64,000 nt of DNA from DAOOPX01 sp964653045 (GTDB taxonomy: Bacteria > Patescibacteriota > Microgenomatia > UBA1400 > PJMF01): positions 1-64,000 of the forward strand of contig CAZZBW010000001.1 in the NCBI GenBank assembly GCA_964653045.1. Direction: 5' to 3'. Below, in pieces: positions 53,034 through 62,100 of the stretch. The number at the start of each line of letters is the position of its first letter. Within the stretch, counting starts at the first letter, position 1. The position numbers and the translations under genes were made by a program. The notes below the pieces were generated by a model. It was given only the letters and a program-made list of their open reading frames with translations, made no database searches and was not told the DNA's origin.

Positions 53034-54335
53034 ATGTTAAAGCACCAATTGAATAAATTAGATTCTGGATTGGAAGTAATCAGGGTACCAATCGATAGCC
53101 TACCTTCTGTGACGGTTTTGATACTTGGTAACACCGGCTCTCGATACGAGACAGCAGCGGAACAAGGACTGGCTCACTTTTTCGAGCACATGGTATTCAA
53201 AGGCACAAAAAAATTTCCTTCAGCCAAAATTATTTCTGAGTTAATTGACGGAGTGGGAGCTGAGAGCAACGCATTTACCAGCAAAGAGTTTACTGGTTAT
53301 TACATCAAGGTGAAAAGCGATCATATTCAGCTGGCTCTTGATATCTTGTCGGATATGTTACTAGCGCCAAAGTTAGTCGAAAGCGAGATCGAGAAAGAAA
53401 AGGGTGTGATTATCGAAGAAATGAACATGTATCTGGATACACCGATGCGTGATATAGGTAATCTATTTGATCAGCTGGTGTTTGCAGACCAGAGTGTGGG
53501 TCACGATGTGATTGGCACCAAGCAAACTGTCTCAGGTATGAGCAAACAGAACTTTATCAATTTTCTAGATAAGTGGTATGGTTTAGCCAACTTGACGTTA
53601 GTGCTCGCTGGTGATGCACGCGTGCTGAACCAAGCTGACCTGCTTGACGGAATTAACAAGCTGTTTACCAGCAAACTAGCTGGTGCTGATCGATTCAAGA
53701 AGCGGGTAGAGATTGAAGATTTGTTGGGTCCGGCGCCGCTGCGGCGGCGCCGGCTAATCATCCGCAAACAAAAAACCAAGCAAGTGCACTTGATGCTGGG
53801 TTGGCCGGGTATTGCCAGAAATGATAAGCGATATTACGCCATGTCTATCCTGGCAAATATCCTAGGTGGGAACATGAGCTCGAGATTGTTCAGTGAAGTA
53901 CGAGAAAAACGGGGTTTGTGTTATTACGTCAACTCTTCGCCAGATTATTATCATGATGCTGGTACTTTGACCGTGGCGGCTGGAGTTGATCCGCAGCGAG
54001 TGCATGAGGCGTTGTCTGTAATTATTGATGAGTGTCAGAAACTGGCCAGCGGTAAGGAGCCACTGAGTGAGAAAGAGATGACCAAAGCCAAAGAGAACCT
54101 GGTGGGTAATATGGCGTTGTCGTTTGAAGATAGCATGGCTGTCGCCCAATTTTTTGGTTTAAGACAAGTTCTGACCCAAAAAATCGAAACACCAGAGGAG
54201 GTGATGAATCAAGTGAGAGGGGTGACGCTTGAGTCGGTTCAAGCTTTGGCCAAGGAAATTATCCGCCAGCCCCAGCTGCGGCTGGCGGTGATTGGTCCAT
54301 TCACTGAAAGTGAATTCAAGCGTTACGTAGAGTAA
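53034..54335 (+). CDS. M16 family zinc metallopeptidase (processing-peptidase-like)
   Basis: A 433-residue peptidase of the insulinase/mitochondrial processing peptidase family. The inverted zinc motif HFFEH lies at residues 48-52, and the downstream Glu is in EKEKGVIIEEMNMY, so the enzyme is probably active. The second half carries the M16C-like segment GGNMSSRLFSEVREKRGLCY. Length matches bacterial single-unit M16 enzymes that act as dimers or rings. GAGGAG at 53021-53026 lies 7 bases before the ATG, a good ribosome site. The gene begins 1 base after argS. Two inverted repeats lie inside; one (53730-53753) encodes a run of four arginines. Substrate unknown. Confidence 0.93.
   Translation: MLKHQLNKLDSGLEVIRVPIDSLPSVTVLILGNTGSRYETAAEQGLAHFFEHMVFKGTKKFPSAKIISELIDGVGAESNAFTSKEFTGYYIKVKSDHIQLALDILSDMLLAPKLVESEIEKEKGVIIEEMNMYLDTPMRDIGNLFDQLVFADQSVGHDVIGTKQTVSGMSKQNFINFLDKWYGLANLTLVLAGDARVLNQADLLDGINKLFTSKLAGADRFKKRVEIEDLLGPAPLRRRRLIIRKQKTKQVHLMLGWPGIARNDKRYYAMSILANILGGNMSSRLFSEVREKRGLCYYVNSSPDYYHDAGTLTVAAGVDPQRVHEALSVIIDECQKLASGKEPLSEKEMTKAKENLVGNMALSFEDSMAVAQFFGLRQVLTQKIETPEEVMNQVRGVTLESVQALAKEIIRQPQLRLAVIGPFTESEFKRYVE
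53730..53753. repeat. Intragenic inverted repeat, 10-bp arms, 4-base loop
   Basis: CCGGCGCCGC, tgcg, GCGGCGCCGG in the M16 gene; a 9-bp pair, CCGCCAGCC / GGCTGGCGG, also lies at 54263-54288. Confidence 0.88.
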
Positions 54336-54378
54336 ATATTTAGTAGACAGTCAATTTAAAATTTGGAATAAGTAGTTG

Positions 54379-54402
54379 TATAATTCTCCATAAGAAGGGG
54401 AG
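54379..54402 (+). promoter_or_regulatory. Promoter -10 and ribosome site of ndk
   Basis: TATAAT at 54379-54384 and a strong Shine-Dalgarno AAGGGGAG at 54395-54402, 7 bases before ATG 54410. The ribosome site decides that ATG over the in-frame TTG at 54404. The -35 is weak. Confidence 0.6.
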
Positions 54403-54409
54403 ATTGATT

Positions 54410-54880
54410 ATGAAAAACACCCGCACCGCAGTGTTAGTCAAACCAGATGGTCTACAACGAGGTCTAATCGGCGAGATTATCAGCCGTTTTGAACGCAAAG
54501 GCTTGAAATTAGTGGGAATCAAGATGGTGAGCATGACTGATGCCCAACTGTCTGAGTGGTATCAAGAACACCAGGCGAAAAGTTTCTTTGGTGATCTCAA
54601 AAATTTCATGGGAAGCATGCCAGTAGTGGCAATGGTTTGGGAGGGAGTTGAGGCAGTGCCGGTAGTGCGAAAATTAGTTGGTACTACGGTTGGCCGTGAA
54701 GCTGAAGCTGGCTCAATCCGCGGAGATTTTGGCATGAGTCGCCAGTTCAATCTGATTCATGCGTCCTCGTCCGACTCGGACGCCCAACGCGAGATCGATA
54801 TTTTGTTCAATGTTGACGAGCTATTTAACTACTCTGGTGCCATGGAGTGCGTGGTATATACAGATGAGGAGAGAGAATAG
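54410..54880 (+). CDS. ndk: Nucleoside diphosphate kinase
   Basis: Transfers the gamma phosphate between nucleoside triphosphates and diphosphates through a phosphohistidine. Its 156 residues match the family: KPDGLQRGLIGEI near the N-terminus, the conserved GDF/RG segment (GSIRGDFGMS) and the active-site His117 in NLIHASSSDSD. The residues after the histidine differ from the usual H-G-S-D-S: here they are A-S-S-S-D, so the first Asp is replaced. The codons of that segment coincide with a small palindrome at 54768-54782. Histidine and the flanking framework are intact, so activity is expected. A strong ribosome site supports ATG 54410. A small unknown gene follows after 3 bases. Confidence 0.95.
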   Translation: MKNTRTAVLVKPDGLQRGLIGEIISRFERKGLKLVGIKMVSMTDAQLSEWYQEHQAKSFFGDLKNFMGSMPVVAMVWEGVEAVPVVRKLVGTTVGREAEAGSIRGDFGMSRQFNLIHASSSDSDAQREIDILFNVDELFNYSGAMECVVYTDEERE

Positions 54881-54883
54881 ATT

Positions 54884-55201
54884 ATGCAAGAGACAAGAAC
54901 TACGAACGAAAAATCTCCTAAAAGATGGTTGTTAGAAACAATGCGAGTTGGTCAGGTATTGATGTTTAGAACTAAGAAGTCAACTTATCTTCTAAGATGT
55001 GAACAACAGGCGGAGAGGGGTAAGCTTTTAGAATTTCGGATTTTGAATCCCTTACATATGGCTCAACAATTTCCTGATTCTGTGAGTATAGCGGGCGATT
55101 TTATTCAAGCTGGAAAAAGCGTACTTGTTGTCGACGCAAATACGAGGGAAGCACTATTTGCTACATCTGAAGTGACTGAAGCAAGGGTAAACAACCAATA
55201 G
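54884..55201 (+). CDS. Small protein of unknown function downstream of ndk
   Basis: A 105-residue protein that I do not recognise. It begins 3 bases after the ndk stop, with AGGAG about 12 bases upstream, so it is probably translated from the ndk transcript. The sequence is soluble and mixed alpha/beta in character, with one cysteine and no signal peptide or membrane segment. A central stretch (VLMFRTKKSTYLLRCEQQ) suggests a small beta barrel. Codon use looks ordinary for the neighbourhood. No function can be assigned. Confidence 0.6.
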   Translation: MQETRTTNEKSPKRWLLETMRVGQVLMFRTKKSTYLLRCEQQAERGKLLEFRILNPLHMAQQFPDSVSIAGDFIQAGKSVLVVDANTREALFATSEVTEARVNNQ

Positions 55202-55221
55202 CAGTTGTTTGATTGTCCCAA

Positions 55222-55249
55222 TTGTCTATTAAAAATTTCGGTGTATACT
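55222..55249 (+). promoter_or_regulatory. Promoter of the VapBC-type pair
   Basis: TTGTCT (55222-55227), 16 bp, TATACT (55244-55249). The ATG at 55260 is 10 bases further, so the leader would be only about four bases long and no ribosome site is visible. Confidence 0.5.
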
Positions 55250-55259
55250 GAAATGCAGT

Positions 55260-55544
55260 ATGCAACCATTTTTTGTCAAAACATTTAGTAAAGGTCAAAT
55301 GACGATCCCTAAGGTCATACGCCAGAAATGGGGTGTGGGGGACGATTTTTGGATGAAAGTTAGATTTGATGAAAGTGGGGCATTAATTCTCATGCCCATT
55401 GAACACTCGCCTGATTCAGGGGGCATACTTGACCGCTTGTCAGCACTGCCCAAACCTCAAGAGTCGTGGTTTTCTCAGAAAGAGAATGAAAATATGAGAA
55501 ACGAAGTCGAATTAGCGTTGAAGCGCAAGCTTAAAGATTGGTGA
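55260..55544 (+). CDS. AbrB/MazE-type DNA-binding antitoxin
   Basis: A 94-residue protein whose first 48 residues form a SpoVT/AbrB swapped-hairpin domain (VKTFSKGQMTIPKVIRQKWG, then a Leu/Ile-rich strand ALILMPIE). The second half is helical and charged and probably wraps the toxin. It is followed after 1 base by a PIN-domain gene, the standard order of type II antitoxin and toxin. Such antitoxins usually repress their own promoter, which here lies directly upstream (55222-55249). The gene name is left open because several AbrB-type antitoxin families exist. Confidence 0.9.
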   Translation: MQPFFVKTFSKGQMTIPKVIRQKWGVGDDFWMKVRFDESGALILMPIEHSPDSGGILDRLSALPKPQESWFSQKENENMRNEVELALKRKLKDW

Positions 55545-55545
55545 G

Positions 55546-55923
55546 ATGAATGTATTACTTGATACTTCAGTTATAGTTGATTGGTTGAGGCAAAAAGATA
55601 GTCGTGATACCTGGCTTTTCCAGTTACTAAAAGCTGACTGTCGGTTGTTTGTGCCTGTGGTGGTGGTGGCCGAGCTATATACTGGGTCGAGTGTCTGGCA
55701 GATTGCGGATGCAAGATTGAGGCTCGAAGGTTTTTTGCGTGAGTGCCAGGTCATGAGTTTGGAGACAAATACCGCGGTTTTGGCGGGACAAATCAAAAAC
55801 AAGTATAAGATCAACCTGATTGATGCGTTGGTAGCGGCTGAAGCAATGGAAAGATCACTAAAGCTAGCCACGCTCAACACGAAAGATTTTGCCAAAATCG
55901 AAGGATTGGATTTGGTGAAGTAG
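55546..55923 (+). CDS. vapC: PIN-domain toxin (VapC family)
   Basis: A 125-residue ribonuclease of the PIN fold. All four acidic residues expected at the metal site are visible: Asp6 in LLDTSVIVDW, Glu43 in VAELYTG, Asp93 in LIDALVAAEA and Asp114 in NTKDF. It should therefore be active as an RNase. It begins 1 base after the antitoxin gene and is probably translationally coupled to it. Target RNA cannot be read from sequence. The tRNA-Arg gene starts 5 bases after the stop on the opposite strand, so the two transcription units converge with almost no gap. Confidence 0.92.
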   Translation: MNVLLDTSVIVDWLRQKDSRDTWLFQLLKADCRLFVPVVVVAELYTGSSVWQIADARLRLEGFLRECQVMSLETNTAVLAGQIKNKYKINLIDALVAAEAMERSLKLATLNTKDFAKIEGLDLVK

Positions 55924-55927
55924 CTCG

Positions 55928-55999
55928 TGCCCCCGACAGGAATCGAACCTGTACCAACGGTTCCGGAAACCGTAATTCTATCCGTTGAACTACGGGGGC
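55928..55999 (-). tRNA. tRNA-Arg (anticodon CCG)
   Basis: A 72-base cloverleaf on the minus strand. The acceptor stem GCCCCCG pairs with CGGGGGC, the anticodon stem ACGGT pairs with ACCGT around loop TTCCGGA (anticodon CCG, reading CGG), and the T arm ACAGG / CCTGT encloses TTCGATT. The discriminator base is A. CCA is not encoded, so it must be added after transcription. Confidence 0.95.
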
Positions 56000-56053
56000 G
56001 GTGATCATGAGTTATTGTACATCATTGAGGTAGGCTTCTCGGCGTAACTGAGC

Positions 56054-56083
56054 TTGCCTATATCAAGTTGTTTTTGCTACACT
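56054..56083 (+). promoter_or_regulatory. Promoter of the 2,249-residue surface protein gene
   Basis: TTGCCT (56054-56059), 18 bp, extended -10 TGcTACACT (56078-56083). The predicted leader is about 56 bases; a weak GGGG lies 12 bases before the ATG at 56146. Confidence 0.5.
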
Positions 56084-56145
56084 GAAAGATGAAATAAATC
56101 CAGGATCTTCTTGGAATTTGTTGTGTTGGGGTTAGATAAAAACTG

Positions 56146-59100
56146 ATGAAAAAGAGTCACTTGCCCACTAGCCTGATTAATCGAGTAATTACTTGGTTAG
56201 CTGTTTCTCTGGTGATTGCAAGTATTGCTTTGGGGCAGGTAACAAATAGTGTAGTTTGGGCAGCTTCAGAATCGCAGACCAAGAGTGCGAGTGTAGTCAG
56301 CACGAATCCAGTGAATGATGAAGCTGCCCCACAAGAAATCAGCGTTGAGCCAGTCGAAGTGGAAGTCAAAGCTCAGCCTTCGGCTTGGCAGAGATTATTG
56401 AAGTCAACCGGGATTCGTGCCAATTACCAGGGAATTAAGGCCGAGATCAGGAATAGTGAAGGCGAAAAAGTGGAGGATGTGGTGTCTGATGACTCCAACT
56501 CTGCCGATCAGTTTTTGTTTCATTTGGATCCAGCCAAACTAGAACTGGCTCCAGGCGAATATCAATTGGTTGTAGAGTACGCCGGCGAGGTGATTTATCA
56601 AGATTTTACTTACGGCGTGCTGGCGGTGAACGCCACCAAAGATGTGTACACATTGGGAGAGGCGGCCAGCCTGGAGCTGGCCGCCCTAGACAGTCACGGT
56701 ACCACGCTGTGCAACGCCAACTTACTCCTCACCATTACTACTCCCGATGGGGGACAAACCAATCCAGAAGTGGTTAAATCTGGTGAGTGTGACGGAAATA
56801 ATGTGACTGACGTGCCGGATTATTCGGCAGAATATGTACCTGAGCTTGAGGGCGAGTATCGCCTCAAGCTCCAAAACCTCGATCAAAATTTTGTGATCGA
56901 ATCAAGTTTCCAAGTCGTAGCGGATCCTGAGTTAAGTATCGAGAGGTTGGGCCCGAGCAGAATATATCCAATGGCTAATTACTTGATGAATATCAATGTG
57001 TACTCAAAAAATGGCTTTAGTGGAACGGTGAGTGAAAGTGTGCCCAGCTCGTTTGCTATCGAAAGCGATGGTGCGTCAAAAAGCCAGCAGGGTGAACTGA
57101 CGATTATCTCTTGGCCGGTTGAGATTGCTCCAGGAGAAACTGCGGAGCTGGCGTATCTTTTTGACGCACCGGACGTCTCTCCCCAATTTTATTCTCTTGG
57201 CTCGATTCAGTTATTAGATAACAAAAACCCAATTTATACCGAATCTCGCCAGTGGCAAGTTGCCTCAGATGATACTTCCACCAAGGCAATCGGCTCCGAG
57301 TCTGGCACCAACTGGTCAGCCTCAGGTGGCTGTACCTTCGGCACCAACTGCGTGACTACTTCTAACAATCAGTACGCTACTTTTAATGGCACTGGTCGGA
57401 ATACTTTGTACCTTAAAAACATTGGTTTTTCAATTCCTGCGGGATCGACAATTGATGGCATTGTGATTGGATTCGAGGGATACGGGTCAGGCACTACTGC
57501 CGCAAGAAGAACCATAAGGTTGAATGTAACAAAAAATGGTACCAATGCAACTGATGCCACTTGGAATACCCAAGCTTTTACGACTCGAGATGCTAGTTAT
57601 ACCACAGGGACTAGCACTGATCTTTGGGGCACGACTTGGACAGTCAGTGAAATTAATTCGACCAACTTTGGGGTAATGATTTCAGATAATGATACTACTG
57701 CCCGCGCTTTATACATTGATCATGTTCAGATTACGGTGTACTACACACCACCAGTGACAATTAATGTGTCTGGTTCAACCAATGTCGCTAGTGGGACAGT
57801 TAAATGGGCGAAAAATGGAGTGGCACAGGCTGAAACAGCTACGATCGGTTCTGGGACGTGGTCACTAACTGCTACTGGTTTAGCCCAAAACGATATCGTC
57901 ACTACTTGGATTGATGCGGCAGCTGAGACCGATGAGAGTACCGCGATCACCAAGTATGACGGCACTGGTGATATCACTGGCATGGTGCTCAATGCCAATG
58001 TTCTGTCTGTAGGTAGTGTCGATAATCCTAGTCTGGTACTATCAAATTTCGCCTACACCAATACCAATAATGAAAATGTGATGCACAGCTACGGTAGTAG
58101 TACGCTGACGGTCGATGGGGGTAATTCTTACTCAACAGAAAAACTTGACGTGCTGAGTGGAGCTACGCTGACGGTGGGTATCAGCGAGATAGTCAATACT
58201 CATCATCTGTCCATCAACGGCACGCTGACTTCTGGTGGCAGTAGTACTTACAATGTTTATGGTAATTGGGAGAACAACGCGACTTTCACTGCCTCGACCA
58301 GCACGGTAGATTTCAAGCTTGCCTCAGGGACGCAGACGCTCAAGAGCGGTGGGACTGGGGCAGGCAAGTTGTTTAATAATCTGACACACTCTGGTGCCGG
58401 CACGCTCCAGCTGAATACCAATGCCATTGACGTTGATGGTAACTTTGCTCAAACCGCCGGCACCTTCGACGCCAATAGTTTCAGCCAGAACTTTGCTGGG
58501 GATTTTTCTTTGTCGAGTGGAACCGTGTTTACCAAAGGTGGAACCACCACGTTTGACGGTTCGGTAGCTAAAGCTATCACTGATAACACCACTGGTCAGC
58601 AAGATCTGGGTGCGGTGGTGATTGATGGGACGAGTAAAAGTATTTCTTCTTCAACAAATATCAAGCTGACCACTTTGTCGATCGGAGCGGATGATACGTT
58701 GGATATTTCTTCTGATACTTTGGCTATTTTGGGAAGCGGTACGCCGTTTACCAAAACGGGTGCGTTTACCACTACTGGTTCGACCGTGGTATATGCTGGG
58801 ACTACGGCTACCAACGTTACCACCACGGCTTACAACAATCTGACGTTCACTCCCGCTTCAGGCACGCCGACATACACTTTACAAGCCAGTTTGACCGCCG
58901 GCAATGCGATTGCGGGCAACTTAACAATCAGTAGTGGTGCAACTTTAAGCACTTCAGCTTCAAACTTCAATCTAGAAGTTAAGGGCAATTGGGCGAATGC
59001 CGGCAGTTTTACTTCAGGTACCAACACCGTGACTTTTTCGGCAACCGCTACTGGCAAAACGATCGTGACCGGTGGGACCGGTACTGGTCAGGATTTTAAT

Positions 59101-62100
59101 CATGTAGTGTTTAACAGTTCTTCCGGAGGATGGACAATCCAGACTAATGATATGAAAGTGGCTGGTAATTTGACCATTACCGATGTCAATGATTGGACGC
59201 TGCAAACGGGGAGGATTCTTGAGGTAAATGGCCAGTACACCATTACTGGCAATGAAACGGCCGCTACCACTTGGACTGGTTCGACGCTTTATCTTAATAA
59301 CGGCACTAGCACTAGTTACACTATTAACTCGATTAAAACTGCCTCAGCTGAGACCTATGGCACGTTGCAAATCGGTGCTAACACTGATGTACGGATGTGG
59401 AACTCAACCGCCACGACCTTTACTGTGGATGCGACTGGTTCTTTATACTCGCAAAATCATGCCAATACGGCTGGTAGCCTGTATATTTGGGGTGATTACA
59501 ACGTGGTGGGCACAGATTACTGGAGTTACGCGACTGATTTTGACAGTGTGGCGTTGGGAGGATCTTCCCGCCAGGCAAATGTCAGAATTGATCCAGCTGG
59601 TGGAGTGACCGTGGGCAGTGGTAAAACACTAAATGCCATTGGCACATCGAGTTTTCGCACCACAGTGGATCGGCAGGGCGCCAGCAATGGTTACGGGCTA
59701 ACCATTGCTGGCGGCACAATTAACTTCAATTACGTCAACTTTGACCGGCTAGACGGTAACAAGGGTTTGGATATTCAAACAGGTTCAACCGTCACCAGTC
59801 TCGATTATACCAAGTACGACAACTTGGTTGGAACGGCTGGTACCGATGATGCGTTTATTACTTTGAGTACTTCAATTGTTGGCACTGGCACTAAAATTTT
59901 GACCGGTTTACAGTTTGATAATACTGGGACTGGGGCAGAGTTCAATGTCAATTTGAGCGGAACGGCGGTCACCGGTTACTGGGATTTTGAGTCCAGCTCT
60001 GGGACATTCGATGGCGAGAGCTATGATGGCGCCAGCGGCATGGCCGAGGCCGATCCAGGCACACTGCGTTGGGATGACTCGGCCCAGCCGCCGCTGGCGC
60101 CCACCGACCTTTTAGCCGAGGGAGCGACCAACCCAACCGGCGTGATCGATCTGACTCCAGAGATGTCGGCGATTTATCGCGATAACAACGTTGGTGATAC
60201 TGCTAATAAGTACCAGATCCAAGTCGACGACAACTCAGATTTCACCTCAGTCTTTTGGGACTCTGGCGCGAGTGGTACCTCCATGACCAACTGTACAGTC
60301 AACAACCGCTGTCAAGATATCTCATACACTGGTTCAGTGTTAACAAGAGGAATAACGTATTACTGGCGAATTAAGTATTGGGATATTGCAGGATTGGAGG
60401 GCGATTTTTCTTCAGAGTCAGCCACTTTCAAGCTCAATCAATTACCTAACACGCCGACCAACACTGCGCCAACTGATGGATTGGGCAATCAATCTTTGAC
60501 TCCGACACTCCAGTCTTCAGCTTTCTCTGACTCAGATGTGGGTGATACCCACTCCGCCTCCCAGTGGCAGGTATCGACTGCTAGTGGGGCAGGATTTGAT
60601 GCTGGCATTGTTTGGGATTCAGGCACAGACACGACCAACAAAACATCCCGAGTAGTTGGTACCACGCTTTCCACTGGTACAACTTACTATTGGCGAGTCA
60701 GGCACCAGGATGATAAAACCGAGTGGTCGAGTTACTCGACAATTACTAGTTTTACCACCTATTACCCACCCTCTGCTCCCACTGATTTATTGGCAGAGGG
60801 AGCGACTAATCCCACGGGAATCATTGATTTGACCCCAGAATTATCAGCCATCTATCGTGATTCCGACGCAGGTGATACTGCTAATAAGTACCAGATCCAA
60901 GTCGATGATAATTCAGATTTTACCTCGGTCTTTTGGGATTCTGGTGCGAGTGGTACTTCCATGACCAACTGTACCGTCAATAATCGTTGTCAAGATATTT
61001 CATACTCAGGATCAGCTCTTACCAGAGGCACAACTTATTACTGGAGAATTAAATTCTGGGATGTGGGTGGGGCAGAGGGGGCATTCTCTTCCGTCACAGC
61101 TACTTTCAAGATTAATCAAATACCTAATACTCCAACTAACACTTCTCCAACGAATGGGGCAGGTAATCAATCACTGACTCCGACACTCCAGTCTTCAGCT
61201 TTCTCTGACTCAGATGTAGGAGATACCCATGCTGCTTCTCAATGGCAGGTATCTACCGCCACTGGGGCTGGCTTTGATGCCGGCATCGTTTGGGATTCGG
61301 GCACAGACACGACCAACAAAACATCCCGAGTGGTTGGCACCACGCTCTCTACTGGTACTATTTACTATTGGCGGGTTAGACACCAAGATAACCGAACTGA
61401 GTGGTCGAGTTACTCAACTATTACTAGTTTTACCACTAGCTATCCACCCAACACCCCGACTAATACCTCGCCAACCAATGGTGCGATCAACCAATCACTC
61501 ACTCCAACGCTCCAGTCTTCTGCATTTTCCGATCCTGATGCTGGGGCGACTCATGCCGCTTCTCAATGGCAGGTATCTACCGCCAGTGGGGCTGGATTTG
61601 ATGCCGCGATTGTTTGGGATTCAGGTACGGACACGACCAACAAAACATCTAGGGTAGTTGGTACCACGCTCAATCCCGGAGTGACGTATTATTGGAGAGT
61701 TCGCCATCGGGATGATCGGAGTGTTTGGTCCAGCTACTCTGTTATTACCAGCTTTACAACTTATTATGCTCCCTCTGCTCCCACGGACCTCTTAGCCGAG
61801 GGAGCAACTAACCCCAACGGCTTAATTGATCTTACCCCTGAGTTATCTGCGATCTATCGTGACTCAGATGCGGGTGATACCGCCAATAAATATAGAATCC
61901 AAGTGGATGATAACTCAGATTTCTCTTCAGTGTTCTGGGACACAGGAGTCAGTGGTACATCTATGACCAACTGTACCGTCAATACTCGTTGTCAAGATAT
62001 TTCATACTCAGGATCAGCTTTAACTAGAGGTACAGTGTATTACTGGCGAATTAAATTCTGGGATGTGGGTGGGGCAGAGGGAGTATTCTCCAGTGAATCG

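Noticed and set aside
54404..54409. TTG 54404 as the ndk start
   Set aside because: The Shine-Dalgarno at 54395-54402 is at the right distance for ATG 54410 and would abut the TTG.
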